Shown here: piece after piece, positions 46,632 to 59,381 of the stretch | How positions within the stretch are numbered: position 1 is the first letter of the stretch | Layout: every line of letters starts with the position of its first letter | Assembly (NCBI GenBank): GCA_036872755.1 | Contig: JAVHNS010000002.1 | Location: 1,922,001 to 1,986,000, forward strand | Direction: 5' to 3' | Source of the DNA: Orbilia blumenaviensis | Lineage: Eukaryota; Ascomycota; Orbiliomycetes; Orbiliales; Orbiliaceae | DNA: 64,000 nucleotides | The notes under the pieces: model-generated | The model's database searches: none | Seen by the model: the letters and a program-made list of their open reading frames with translations, nothing else | What the model was told of the DNA's origin: nothing | Program-made: the position numbers and the translations under genes

Positions 46632-49600
46632 GGCGCACTGACGGTATTAATTAGTTTGAAAGGTACTGGCTGGCCTTGGGAGGGGGGTGGCCGGTTCCGC
46701 CGGTGAGTTTTTGTGGATTGTATTGTTTCCTTTCTCTTTGAAGTCTTTTTTTTATTTTTTATTTTTTATTTAGGATGTGGTTTGTTATGGAGGCTATGGT
46801 ACCTTCGTCATTATTACCTAAGCGGATTATCTTCAATGGTCGATATCGAGTCGCAAGAAACTTCGCAACTCCAACGCTTACTCACAAAAACAATCATACT
46901 CTCGTTATCGATATTAAAGCGGAAAAACTAGAATACATTTACAAAAAAAGTAACCTCTTCCCCATACTTTCACTAATTTTTTATTTTTTTTAAAAAAAAA
47001 TTTATACCCCAAATTTTAACTATTATTTTTTTTGTGGGGGAATAGATTTCGGACCTATGGAAATATCTGACGTTTCGCGATAATTTTTGGTTGGTGGGGC
47101 CGAAACGTCATGCATCGCTAGACGATATCGATAAGCAATCAAGCCAATGGGCGCCGTTTACGACCCTCCTCCCCCATTTTTTCCCTCATCTCAAATGCCT
47201 TGAACCCCGTGCGGTGCCAAACTAAAAAAGGTGCTGACTTATACAGACACACACCCACACTGTGCGGTAAGGTCGCTTAAGCTTAAGTCATGCCCTTGCC
47301 GCCGGGGGGTTTCTTTCGTGCTCTGCAGATGGCTACATTAGCTAGCTAGCTAGCTAGCTAGCCGGCTTCCCTTGCACGAGAATTGAATCGAAAAAATACG
47401 AAAAAGTTAAGGACCTGCCGACGCCGACGGGGGGCAATTGCATCGACTTTGCATGTTTATGAGAACCCCACTCTTTCGAGATGTTAGTTTGGTTGGGTTG
47501 GGTTGGGTTGGTCTGGGGAAAATCGGATCCTGTGGCCTTAAAATGTTGGATTCGATTTACAGATACAATCCATTATAAATTCAACATCTTCTTGGTAACG
47601 GAAGCATGGCGAATTACGGGTCGAACGTCCTTTTTCTTTACACTATTTATTGAAGCACCAACAGCTCTTTTACTTAAAAAGATGTTGGACCTTTCCTTTC
47701 GAGGTCCTGTTCTTGAAAGCTTTCCGGAGAGAAAGAGAGAGAGCTCCCTCCTCGCTGATTTGGAGGACCCAATTGTGGGAACAGCAAGATGGTCCCCTTT
47801 CTGTCACATGGGACTGCGCCGGACGGACGAAATTCAGCGGGGGGGAAATGTTCTGCGAGATGATGGTTTCTCGGAAGAAAATGAAAATGGAAAAGGATGA
47901 GATGTGGTCTCTTTCTGGGTATAAAGCAGGCATTCGCCGGGAAATGTCGGGTGAGGACGCAAGCTTCTTTCGGTAGTCGGCGATCTGGGTGAAGTTTGCT
48001 GGGGGACCTACATAGCGCGCACATTCAGACAATGCAATGCTCCGTCTTAGTCCTTTAACTAGCTACTGGTCTAGTATAATGATGCTAGACCGGGACTGTG
48101 GACTCGATCGAAGAAAAGAAAAAAAACTGCAATCGGATCCAGCGCTGCGGAACATTGAAGACCTTACTTTTTTGAAACTGGAGAATAGAAAACTTAACGG
48201 GTGAATTTAAGCATAACCCTGGCCTTAGCTGGCTGGCTGGCCACCCGGATCCCACCGACATCGGTCCCTTTTTTGATTTTGAGACTTTTGACGATTTTCA
48301 TAGGACAAGAAACTTAAAACTGAACATTGTCATAACCTGCTTTTTGTATTCACCTTTTGTGTCGGATAATGCTCCAGTGAGGGACGAGCTATTACCAATT
48401 TCAGATCCACACTTTCGGGGCCCCGGAATAACCCTTGATTTCTATTACTCGATAAGAAATGCAGGAGAGCGGAACATCTTTTAAGCTACTATGTGTAAGG
48501 CGCAAAACAAACAAAAAGAAGCTTCTTTTTTTATATATCGAAAATGGGGTTTCGGGTTATTGATCATTGGATTTTTGTTTGTTTCAAAGCGCACTTTCTT
48601 GTTAAGTAAGGGTCGTTTCGCTGTCACACCGCATGCGCGAGGGACCGGTTTGATGCAAGGAAAAGGGAACCCCCCTTCGGGTGCTGAGTGGGGTGCATAT
48701 GAACATCGATGTCCTATGGGGCCTATTCCGATAGCCCATACATATATACACACATCTGTAGCCAGCATTTCACACTTGCCCCCATCGCGATACTCCGGCC
48801 TGGGGAGCTTTCTTTCTTTTTAAATTGATCCTCTCCTCTTATTTTTTTATTTTTATTTTTATTTTTTATTTTTTTAATTTTATATATTTTGTTTTTTAGG
48901 ATGCTACAGTTACTTAATAATCTACTTTTGACTCCACTGCCACATACGTATTGACTCGTCTGTAACTTGCCGCTTTTAAGGTTGCTGCTACCGGTTGTTG
49001 GACCGGTTGGGCGCTTTAGCGGAGAATTGGCTGCCTCCGAGGTCGGGTATGCACATGTAGGATTCTATGTGATGTATGTATGTTGCTCCATGGCAGGTCG
49101 GCGGGAAAATCCGCTGACATACATGCCATATATACCCCAATCTATCTAAATTTGTAGACCTCCATATTGTTCATCGCGAGATAGTACATACATACATACA
49201 TGCGGTTCGCACTGTTCTTGCGACTGGAATTATTACAGCCGTGGCAGAAGTGCGCCTCGAGGCCTCGTGTGTGCCCGCCGATTTGATTGATCGATTGATT
49301 GTCATGAGCTCTTTTTTTTTTTTTGTTCGGCGAGGGGTTTTCCTGTAGATACCTATGTCAGATCTATGACGATAACAGTCATAACTTTGTGGTCCCCTTC
49401 TATCAAAACGTCTGTTTTATTCAATATCCAAATATCCAAATACAGAGGTTTTTTAATTTTGAAAAAAAAAATCAATTATTTAATTTATTTCTTTCTATTG
49501 ATCCGTTAAGTACAATAGGAAGGAGAGGGAAGGAGGAGAGCATATATGTAACTATCGGATGGATTCGCGCGGCAGGGAAAAAAAAGCATGCGAGCTTGTT

Positions 49601-51172
49601 TAGCTAGCTCGGGTTTTCCTTATCGGAGCGCCGCATTCTAGCTACAAATAAAAACTTCACAAGGAAAGCCTCCCGGAAATGGACCAATACTGTGACACGC
49701 ATTCGTTATCAAGCCTTGGTTCAGGTCTCGAATTTGATGTGGGGAAGCAGGACCCGGCCCCGGTTAGCGCAAAACGAAGGGTAACTAAAGAAAAAGCCTA
49801 CTGCACCGCACCTGCACCCCCAAATCAGTAACCTGTGCTTTGTGTAGAAGTACAGACTGGCTGCATGCGAGCCGCCCCAATCCAATAGCACTCGCCCTAA
49901 TTGATGGGGAGCTGCTGCAGCTGTCCATGTCGTGGGCTTTTTTTGCCATGCCTTGCCCGGCCGGGGCCCTGGTCGAGCTACTGCCATGTCCTGCTGGTCC
50001 GATTTCCCGTTATCCAATAACGTAACCCCCCACCATCCCGTAATCCCTGTCGCCCTTTGGATGTTGATTGATTGATTCGATTCCAAGCCCATTCTCGTAT
50101 GTTGAACATAGCAGTAGTTAGCTAGCTTGGAGTACAAAAGTCCGTCGTGCTCCTCCTCCAACTTTTTAAGTTGCCCGCCGCCAGTTCGCCATTTCAGAGT
50201 CCTGCTAGCTACCTAGAGTAACCAGGAAGGGGAAACTAATCAAGTGAAAACCCGTAGAGTCGACCGTGAAGCTCCCGCACTCCAAAAATTCCTGCCGTGC
50301 AAATCAAATCGAATCGAATCACTTCCTTTCCCCCGTTTCCGGTCGTTGCCCAATAAATTTGCCTATAATTTGGGGATACCCCTCCTCCAGATCAGATCAG
50401 ATCAGATCAGACCAGACCCAGAGCAGAACAGAGCAGACAGATAGATAGACAGTAGTCTACAACCACTAACTACAACTCTCCCACCCCTCCTCATCCTCCC
50501 ACTCTTCCACCACCACCACCTCATCATCATCTTTCTCCCACAAAAAACAAACCATCTCCATCCATCCATCCATCCGTCATCAACCATCAATTCTATCGTC
50601 TTCACCTCTTGTTCCCCCCCAAAAAAATTAAAGAATACGACTCTCATCATTCTCACGCGACATTCCACCAATTGCTAGTACGAACGATTCTTTCGCCCGT
50701 GCCTCTTGCACTTATCATTGATAACCTGCTCGGCGTCATCACCGACGTCAATTGGATCGTCGACGGCCGCTACACCCGCGTTGGCGGCCTGTCAATCTAA
50801 CCTCTGACGTCGAACCTGTGAACGTCAACCAAAGCTGTAGGCTACAGCTGCTGGTAACCTTCCAAACCTTCGGCTTTCATCAATCCACGAAAGCTAAAGG
50901 CATATCCCATTCCATTCCGTTTTAATTTCAATTCCCGTTTTCCATCGCCTATTCAACTTAACGATATCGTTTGTTTCCTTTGGGATACTTCCTGCTTCCG
51001 AATTATTTTTTCCAACGGACGGCAGCTTTAAGTATCTTTTTTCCCTTCTTAGTTTTTTTCCGATAACATCCTTTTTTTTTTTTTTTTTTTTTTTCAACGA
51101 CTTTTATCATATCGGTTTTTTGATTCCTTTTTTGAATCATTGCATCATCGTTTTTTTTTTCGATTTTTCAAA
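46632..51172. other. Large gene-poor divergent region, YME2 / GLT1
   Basis: About 4.5 kb, the longest interval without a supportable gene. Contents seen: AT-rich homopolymer tracts (46740-47040), a self-complementary TAGC repeat, a segment at 47650-48030 open in several frames at once, further T-rich tracts (48835-48900), ATACATAC repeats near 49190, GATCA/GATAGA repeats near 50390-50450, and a strongly pyrimidine-rich GLT1 leader with a ~23-base T run near 51071-51093. No open frame carries a recognised motif. It may include regulatory or noncoding transcripts. Confidence 0.5.
47339..47362. repeat. Self-complementary (TAGC)6 repeat
   Basis: Six TAGC units. The unit is part of the palindrome GCTAGC, so the single strand can fold on itself. 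Confidence 0.85.
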
Positions 51173-54100
51173 ATGGCTGCTCCGATCCCCAAAGAATATC
51201 TCTATGAGGCTGAAGGAGCCGAGGTAGAGGAGGAAGTCTACCACCCTTTCGAATATGAGAACACACCGGAGAACACAAGCTGGGCAGGCGCCTTGCCAAT
51301 GCCTCATGGTCTCTATGATCCGGAAGACGAGAAGGACGCCTGTGGTGTCGGCTTCGTAGCGTAAGTAAATGGAGCCTCTTATCCTATTTTAATGGAAAGC
51401 TTTCAGTTTACTAACCTTGTGCGTCTCCTCTTATAGCCACATCAAAGGAAACAAATCCCATAAAACCCTCTCTGATGGTACGAAAACCTCCATCACCTCC
51501 CATACTCCCTCAACATTCAGCTAACAATGCGTTCGTAGCTCGTTCGTTGCTCTGCAACATGACGCACAGAGGTGCGGTAGGGTCCGACGCCCGCGACGGT
51601 GATGGCGCTGGTGTCATGACTAGCATGCCAGACAAGTTCTTACGCAAGGAGTTCGGGTTCTTGCTCCAGACCACACTGCCACCGTTCGGTCAATACGCAG
51701 TCGGAAACATCTTTTTCACCCCGGACACCGCGGAGCGAGCTGATAACAAAGCCCTGTTTGAAAAGAAAGCTGATGAGCTCGGTTTGAAGATAGTGGGATG
51801 GCGCCCTGTTCCGAAGGATAGCACCCTTCTAGGACCGGCTGCTAAGTCTCGTGAACCTCACATTGAGCAACCATTGGTTGTCCTGAAAGACTCGGAAGCT
51901 AAGTTTGACGAGAAATATTTTGAGAAGCAATTGTACATCCTTCGAAAGAGAACCACTCATGCCATCGGCCTGCACAAGTGGTTCTATATTTGCTCATTGA
52001 GCCCGCAGAACATTGTCTACAAGGGCCAGCTGGCACCTGTACAGGTGTACAACTATTATTATGACCTTGTAAATGTGGATTATGAGGTACACTTTGCCTT
52101 GGTCCATTCCCGATTCTCCACAAACACTTTCCCCAGTTGGGATCGCGCCCAACCCCTTCGATGGGCTGCCCATAATGGTAGGTTTCTGGATCCTTGTGAC
52201 TTTAATTCCGTGAGCGTGAGAAGTGGAGGCGTGCATGTGTGCGTGCAAGATATGTGGTGTGAGGTGTGAAGTGCAATGTTGTGCGAGTTATGATTCGTAA
52301 AACTGCTTGTTAACCGGTGCTCCATAACGATAGGTGAAATTAATACCCTGCGAGGTAATAAGAATTGGATGAAAGCTCGTGAAGGGTTGATGAAATCCAA
52401 GAGATTTGGAGCAGACCTCGAATCTCTCTACCCCATCATCGAAGGAGGCGGCTCTGACTCTGCCGCATTCGACAACGTCCTGGAACTCCTGATGATCAAC
52501 AATGTTCTCTCCCTCCCCGAAGCTGTCATGTTGATGATTCCTGAAGCTTGGCAAGGACACACCCTAATGGAGGCTGAAAAGTCTGCATTTTATGAGTGGG
52601 CTGCTTGTTTGATGGAGCCTTGGGATGGTCCAGCTCTGTTCACATTTGCTGATGGTCGTTACTGCGGTGCAAACTTGGACCGAAATGGTCTCCGACCTTG
52701 CCGATTCTATGTCACTGATGACGACAGAATCATCTGTGCTTCCGAAGTCGGAACTATCCATATCGAGCCCGAACGGGTTATCCAAAAGGGTCGTCTTATG
52801 CCCGGAAAAATGCTTCTCGTTGACACAGTTGAAGGACGTATCGTCGACGATAAAGAATTGAAGCTGAGCACCTCTAGCCGCTGCAATTTCCAACAATGGA
52901 TCAGTGACAACCTCATCTCCCTCCCTCAGATTCTCGAGGCCCACGAAAAGAGAGGAACTGAGCTGTCTCCAAAGTTGACGGAGGGAAGTCTTCAGAATGA
53001 CCCTCTAGTCAAAGCATTTGGCTACTCTCTTGAACAAGTCAGCTTGTTGCTCGCACCAATGGTAAGAATTTTCTATACCTTTTGTTAGTTTGACCTATAA
53101 ACTAAATGTTCCTTAGGGCATCGACTCGAAAGAGGCTCTCGGATCCATGGGTAACGATGCACCGCTTGCTGTCCTATCTAAGGAACCTCGTCTCGTCTAC
53201 GACTATTTCCGCCAGCTGTTCGCCCAAGTGACAAATCCTCCCATTGATCCCATCAGAGAAGATATCGTCATGTCGCTCGAATGTTATGTTGGGCCTCAAG
53301 GAAATCTTTTGGAAATGGCTCCGGAGCAGTGTGGCCGACTTAGGCTTCCTTATCCAACACTATCTGTTGAAGAGTTCACCTCCCTGAAGAACATCGAACA
53401 GATCTATCCAAGCTGGAAAGTCCACACTATCGACACCACATTTGCAAAGGCTGATGGTGCAGACGGATATGTCCCCGCGCTCGACCGAATCTGTGAAGAA
53501 GCCGTTAAAGCAATCAAGGAGAACTACAAGATAATCATCCTCTCCGATAAGAAGACCTCCGTCGACAGAGTGCCCATTTCTTCAGCCATCGCACAAGGTG
53601 CTGTCCATACCTTCCTCGTGAAAGAGAAGCTGAGATCAAAGGTCGCATTGATTGTGGAAACTGGTGAGGTTCGTGAGGTTCAGCACATGTGTGTCCTCGT
53701 TGGCTACGGTGCAGATGCCGTCTGCCCATACTTGGCTGTCGATATCCTCCTGAAGATGAACCGTGACAAACTCATCAGGAAGAAGATATCCGACAAGGAC
53801 ATCATCACAAATTTCCAAAAGGCTGTGAACGGCGGTATTCTAAAGGTCATGAGCAAAATGGGTATTTCGACTTTGCAGAGCTACAAGGGAGCCCAGATCT
53901 TCGAAGCCCTTGGTGTCCATAAAGATGTCGTTGATAAGTGCTTCCAAGGAACTGCTTCCCGAATCAGCGGTATCAGCTGGGATGTCCTCGCAGAAGACGC
54001 TATCGCATTCCACGAACGAGGTTTCCCAACTCGTGAAGCTGTCATTGTGCCCGGTCTGACCGAGACTGGCGAGTACCATTGGCGTGATGGTGGAGAGGCC

Positions 54101-57100
54101 CACGTCAACGACCCCGTCAGTATCGCTAATATTCAGGACGCCGTCCGCACTCGTAATGATAAGTCTTATGAGGCATACTCGCGCGCCGAATACGAATCAA
54201 CCAGAAACTGCACACTCCGCGGTTTGTTAGATTTTGATTTCGAAAAGTCCAAGCCAGTGCCCATCGAGCAGGTAGAGCCATGGACGGAAATTGTTCGCAG
54301 ATTCTGTACTGGTGCCATGTCCTATGGTTCCATTTCCATGGAGTCGCATTCCACTTTAGCCATTGCCATGAACAGACTTGGAGGCAAATCCAACACAGGT
54401 GAAGGCGGTGAAGACCCAGAACGTAGCAAAATTTTGGAGAACGGTGATACCAAGCGGTCTGCTATCAAACAAGTTGCCTCAGGTAGATTTGGAGTTACCA
54501 GTCACTATTTGGCCGATGCCGACGAGCTTCAGATCAAGATGGCTCAAGGAGCTAAGCCCGGTGAAGGAGGAGAGCTGCCCGGCCACAAGGTCTCCGGTAA
54601 TATCGCTAAGACCCGTCACTCGACACCCGGTGTAGGCCTGATCAGTCCTCCCCCTCATCACGACATCTATTCTATCGAAGACTTGAAGCAACTCATCTAT
54701 GACTTGAAGTGTTCGAATCCTCGGGCTCGAGTCTCTGTCAAGCTCGTCTCAGAAAAGGGTGTCGGTATCGTCGCTTCTGGTGTCGCTAAAGCCAAGGCTG
54801 ACCACATTCTTATTTCTGGCCACGATGGTGGTACCGGTGCCTCCAGATGGACTGGTATCAAGCACGCAGGTCTCCCATGGGAGTTAGGTCTTGCAGAGAC
54901 TCACCAAACTTTGGTGATGAACGATCTCCGTGGCCGTGTTATCGTCCAAACTGATGGCCAGCTTCGTACCGGTCGTGACGTCGCAATTGCCTGCCTTCTC
55001 GGCGCCGAAGAATGGGGTTTCGCAACTGCACCTCTCATAGCTATGGGATGTATCATGATGCGAAAGTGCCACTTGAATACTTGCCCAGTAGGAATTGCTA
55101 CACAAGATCCTGAGCTCCGTGAAAAGTTCAAGGGAGAGCCAGAACATGTGATCAATTTCTTTTATTATATTGCCAACGAACTCCGTGCTATCATGGCCAA
55201 GTTGGGATTCCGTACCATCAACGAGATGATAGGCCGCACCGAAAAGTTGAGGGTCAGGGACGACTTGCGAACTGCTAAGACTCGCAACATCGACTTGAAG
55301 AATCTCCTCGTCCCCGCATACCTTAGACGAGAGGGCGTCGCCACATACAACGTTAGACGACAAGATCATCGCCTCCACGTCCGTCTCGACAACAAGCTCA
55401 TCGATGAATCCGAGTTGACATTGGATCGGGGACTTCCTGCCAGAATCGAAACACCAATTGTAAACATCGACCGTGCATTGGGCGCCACTCTTTCGTATCG
55501 TATCAGCAAGAAGTTTGGAGAGAGCGGTCTACCCATGGATACAATCCATGTCAATCTAACTGGTTCCGCCGGACAGTCGTTTGGTGCCTTCCTTGCACCG
55601 GGTATTACCTTGGAGCTGGAAGGTGATGCCAATGACTATGTCGGAAAGGGTCTCAGCGGTGGGCGCATCATAATCTATCCTCCTGGCGTCTCTTCTTTCA
55701 AGGCAGAGGAGAATATACTCATCGGCAACGTCTGTTTGTATGGTGCCACACAAGGCCAATGTTACTTCCGAGGTGTCGCCGCAGAACGTTTTGCTGTCCG
55801 AAACTCTGGTGCTACGGCCGTTGTTGAGGGTGTCGGTGACCACGGTTGTGAATACATGACAGGAGGACGAGTGGTAGTCCTGGGAGGTACTGGCCGCAAC
55901 TTCGCAGCTGGTATGTCTGGAGGTGTTGCTTTCGTTCTCGATATTCATGGTGACTTTGCAACTAAAGTCAACATGGAGATGGTTGAATTGGAGGACGTTG
56001 TTGAGCCATCCGATGTCGAGTGGCTAAGGGGTACTATCGAAGACCACGAGAATCACACAAAGAGTGAGATGGCATCCAGAATTCTCGCAGATTGGGAGCA
56101 AGTGCTACCTCGATTCGTCAAGGTCATGCCAACAGACTACAAGCGTGTCCTCCAGGAAGAAGCTAAGAAGGCGGAGCAAGCAAAGAGCCAGGTTCTCCTC
56201 CTCGAAGCTGAGGCAGCTGTCGAGGACAAGAAAAAGGCCACCCCTGGAGTTGATAGCAAGGAAGTCGAACAGGCTAAGAAGCACGAGACACCACTCACCA
56301 CCGATATTGAAGAGAGTGTCGCCGATTCCAAGGCAGAGAAAAAGAGGGCTTTGGTGCTTAACAAGACCAAGGGCTTCAAGCTGTATGGCCGACGATCCGA
56401 GAAGTACCGTAACCCAGGTGCCAGAGTCAAGGATTGGAAGGAGTTGTCGAAGCGCTTGAACGATGAGGAACTCCACTACCAGACAGCCCGTTGCATGGAC
56501 TGCGGTGTGCCATTCTGCCAATCTGATACTGGTTGCCCAATCAGCAATGTCATCCCCTCTTGGAACAATCTCGTTTTCCAGAATGATTGGAGGGCAGCTC
56601 TTGACAAGCTAAACCAGACCAACAATTTCCCCGAATTCACTGGCAGAGTCTGTCCTGCTCCTTGTGAGGGTGCATGTGTCCTTGGAATTATCGATGAACC
56701 AGTCGGAATCAAGAGCATTGAATGCGCAATCATTGACCGAGGATTCGAAATGGGATGGATGGTTCCTTGCCCACCACCCGTCAGGACTGGAAAGCGCGTT
56801 GCCATTGTTGGATCTGGCCCCGCCGGTCTCGCTGCCGCCGACCAGTTGAACAAAGCTGGCCATATCGCCCACATCTTTGAGAGACACGACCGTCCTGGTG
56901 GCTTGTTGCAGTATGGTATTCCGAATATGAAGCTTGATAAAGCCATTGTCAAGCGTCGTATCGACTTCATGAAAGCTGAGGGCATCGAGTTCTTCTGTGA
57001 TGTTGAAATTGGAGCGGAGGGCCAAAAACACCTTGATGACCTTCGAAATGAATATGATGCAGTTATCATTGCCACCGGAGCCACTGTTCCCAGAGACTTG

Positions 57101-57965
57101 AAGATTCCAGGTCGTGAGTTCAAAGGGGTCCATTACGCCATGGAGTTCCTTAAGCAAAACACGAAATCTCTTCAGGACTCGGGCTTGACTGACGGCAAAT
57201 ACATCAATGCTGCAGGCAAGAAGGTTATCGTTATCGGTGGTGGCGACACAGGAAACGACTGTATCGGAACTTCTCGACGACATGGCGCCACAAGCATCAC
57301 TAACTTCGAGATTCTACCCAAGCCAGCCTTGAAGCGTGCCCCGGATAACCCATGGCCACAGTTCCCAAGGACTTTCCGTGTTGACTATGGTCATACCGAG
57401 GTTGTCTCGCATACTGGCAAGGATCCCCGAGATTACAAGATCGTCACCAAGAATTTCCACGGAGACGAGGAAGGTAACCTCAAGGGTTTGACGACGAAGC
57501 GAGTTGACTGGAAGAAGGACCCTATCAAGGGATGGCAGATGTCCGAAGTTGAAGGCTCTGAAGAGTACTGGGAGTGCGATCTCGTCTTCCTTTCTATGGG
57601 TTTCGTAGGATGTGAAGAGAGAGCATTGTCGAAGGATGTCGAAAAGAATCCTAGGGGGAATATCAAAACCGACAGTCCTAACAACTATGCTACGACTGCT
57701 GCTGGTGTCTTTGCGGCTGGTGACTGTCATCGCGGTCAATCCCTGATTGTTTGGTAAGCAAGGAAAATTCCTGAAAAGTAATGAAGCAGCAGAGTAACTA
57801 ACCTTTGGCATGAATAGGGGCATCAACGAAGGACGTCAGTGTGCTAGAGAGGTAGACATCTACCTCACCGGCTCGACACTACTTCCAGTAACTGGAGGCA
57901 TCATCAAAAGGCATCCAATGAAGGGAGACCAGGGAGAAGAGGAAGACGACGCTGACCGGACCTAG
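51173..57965 (+). CDS. GLT1: NADH-dependent glutamate synthase (GOGAT)
   Basis: Six exons, 51173-51360, 51437-51477, 51539-52177, 52334-53061, 53117-57753 and 57818-57965, encode 2126 residues, the normal fungal length. The enzyme makes two glutamates from glutamine and 2-oxoglutarate using NADH, in ammonium assimilation. A ~56-residue propeptide precedes the N-terminal glutaminase nucleophile Cys57 ([13 protein letters not shown]). Then come [20 protein letters not shown], the central domain, and the FMN domain ([33 protein letters not shown]). The 3Fe-4S cysteines are in [16 protein letters not shown], and glutamate-synthase GXGXG repeats follow. A charged linker (~980-1080 of exon 5) leads to the NADH-oxidoreductase half, with the 4Fe-4S motif [10 protein letters not shown] and two nucleotide-binding sites ([32 protein letters not shown]). 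The C-terminus is [13 protein letters not shown] plus an acidic tail ending at TAG 57963-57965. See the alternative intron feature for a second possible C-terminus. Confidence 0.97.
57888..57965 (+). other. Candidate alternative intron whose 3' splice site is the GLT1 stop codon
   Basis: GTAACT at 57888 is a good donor lying exactly between codons. CTGAC at 57952-57956 is a canonical branch point 10 bases before the acceptor CCTAG at 57961-57965, and that TAG is the annotated stop. The intron is 78 nt (26 codons), so removal keeps the frame. Removal would replace the terminal [10 protein letters not shown]... segment with the 105 codons that follow. Confidence 0.55.
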
Positions 57966-58283
57966 TCGGTTGCGGTTGATGGACGGCTTCCAATCAAGGG
58001 GATCGAGGAGAGAAACAGGCTGCCACTAAGCAAGTTCATCTGCACCGATGATCCTGAGTGCATTATTTTAGGCCCACCTGTGATCAGATATCGACCCTGG
58101 GATGATTTGACCCCTCCCGGAGCAATCCTGAAGAAGAATGAAGAGGATCTTGGATACCTGCTGATGAGCCACGAAAAGGAGTTTAAGGAGAGGAAGGAGC
58201 TAGCCCACAAGGCACTAGGCCAAGGGGTTGACCCCGTGGTGGAGATCTGGAAGAAAGGAAGGAAGCAGAAACACCCTGTTTGA
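57966..58283 (+). other. In-frame 105-codon open extension beyond the GLT1 stop
   Basis: The frame of the last GLT1 exon stays open for 105 further codons after TAG and ends at TGA 58281-58283. The translation is protein-like: SVAVDGRLPIKGIEERNRLP at its start, a middle IRYRPWDDLTPPGAILKKNE, then charged amphipathic helices (EKEFKERKELAHKALGQG) and a KQKHPV end. There is no PTS1 tripeptide or other motif I recognise. It could be an alternative C-terminus made by splicing or readthrough, or 3' UTR that is open by chance. Confidence 0.5.
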
Positions 58284-58876
58284 AAGATGGATGATTCCTT
58301 CTAGTTGGCTTCCAGTTTATTGCATCGCTTTTTTCTTATTTTATTTTAACCGCTCTGTTCCTCTCCCTCTCCCCGTCTCCGCAGCGAGGAGCTACTGTGG
58401 CATTTTTCTGCATTACGCCGTGTTTTTTTTTTTTTTCTTTCCTTGTTTCCTGCTACGTTGTCGGGGGTTATACTATACCCTTACCCTACCTGGACGTCCT
58501 CTTTACCTTTTATGAAGGCGTCTACGCTATGAACTGTTTTTAACTGATTTTTCTTTCTGCCGGAACATGCAAGATACAGGCGCTGGGAATCACTTTTGCA
58601 AATTTATGTTTCTTTTTCTTTCTTTTTAAATATGTTTACAGCAGAACATAGCTCAACATGAATGGAATGGTACTATCTACTTAAAATGCCCATGGTCGTG
58701 CTTAGCTTAGTAGAGTTGCGCTCTAATAACTACTAGTACTTATTATTCCGCTGTGGCTGGAATATCTTCTACCCTTTGGCTCAACTTTGCCAGGTATCTG
58801 TGATACGTTAGTAGCCATTAACCATTGATTCCGTTTAACCAGCCAATTGGAAGGTAATATAAACGCGGGAGAAATC
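58284..58876. other. Convergent 3' region, GLT1 / NTF2-like gene
   Basis: Pyrimidine-rich then AT-rich; 3' UTRs of both neighbours. No gene seen. Confidence 0.55.
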
Positions 58877-59381
58877 TTACAAGGCACCTGTATCTGCCCA
58901 CACTTGGTATCTTGAAACTTTAAGTTTCCCATCCTCTCTAGTGAAATCCAAAACATAGGTGAATCTCTTTAGAACCCAATCATGGGCACGAGTTAGCCAT
59001 TGCATATGATAACATATTAAATATTGATCAGAATATTGGCAACTATATATATACCTCATCCCACTTAACACCAGTAGACACCCACGTAAACGTCCCCTTG
59101 CCCTTAACTGAAACTTTATTCTGCCTCTCATCCGCAAAGTATTCTCCAAAACTCATATTCTCATATGTCAAGTATCTCCCAAGATATCCAAAATACTCAG
59201 TTATCCCATCGATACCCTTAAACTCACGGCCAACGAACGGTGCGAAATGTGGGTCTCCGTGTTCAAAAGCGGTAGCTGATGGTGAGTAGTGGGATAGCAT
59301 GGAAGGTAAGTCTGCTTTGGTGGCGAAGTCATTGCAGAGTGATTCTGCGGCTTGGAGGAGGGAGTCGTAGTGGCTGCTCAT
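58877..59381 (-). CDS. Small NTF2/SnoaL-like fold protein
   Basis: Two minus-strand exons, 59381-59055 and 58966-58877, encode 138 residues. The junction (donor GTATAT, branch GCTAAC, acceptor CTAAAG) links STGVKWDEV-type sequence to RFTYVLDFTREDGKLKVSRY in frame. The pattern is an N-terminal helix pair (LLQAAESLCNDFATKADLPS), MLSHYSPSATAFEHGDP, GIDGITEYFGYL and then antiparallel strands (VSVKGKGTFTWVSTGVKWDE, YQVWADTGAL). This is the cone-shaped NTF2/SnoaL-like fold common in small fungal proteins. No catalytic residues can be assigned; members range from enzymes to ligand-binding proteins. It is divergent from the LicD gene. Confidence 0.82.

Noticed and set aside
49721..50161. 146-codon minus frame upstream of GLT1
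   Set aside because: No motif, no start context, and it lies in a repeat-rich promoter region.
57966..58283. Open frame after GLT1 as an independent gene
   Set aside because: Its internal ATG at 58080 would give 67 residues only, and the frame is continuous with GLT1, so an alternative GLT1 end is the better hypothesis.
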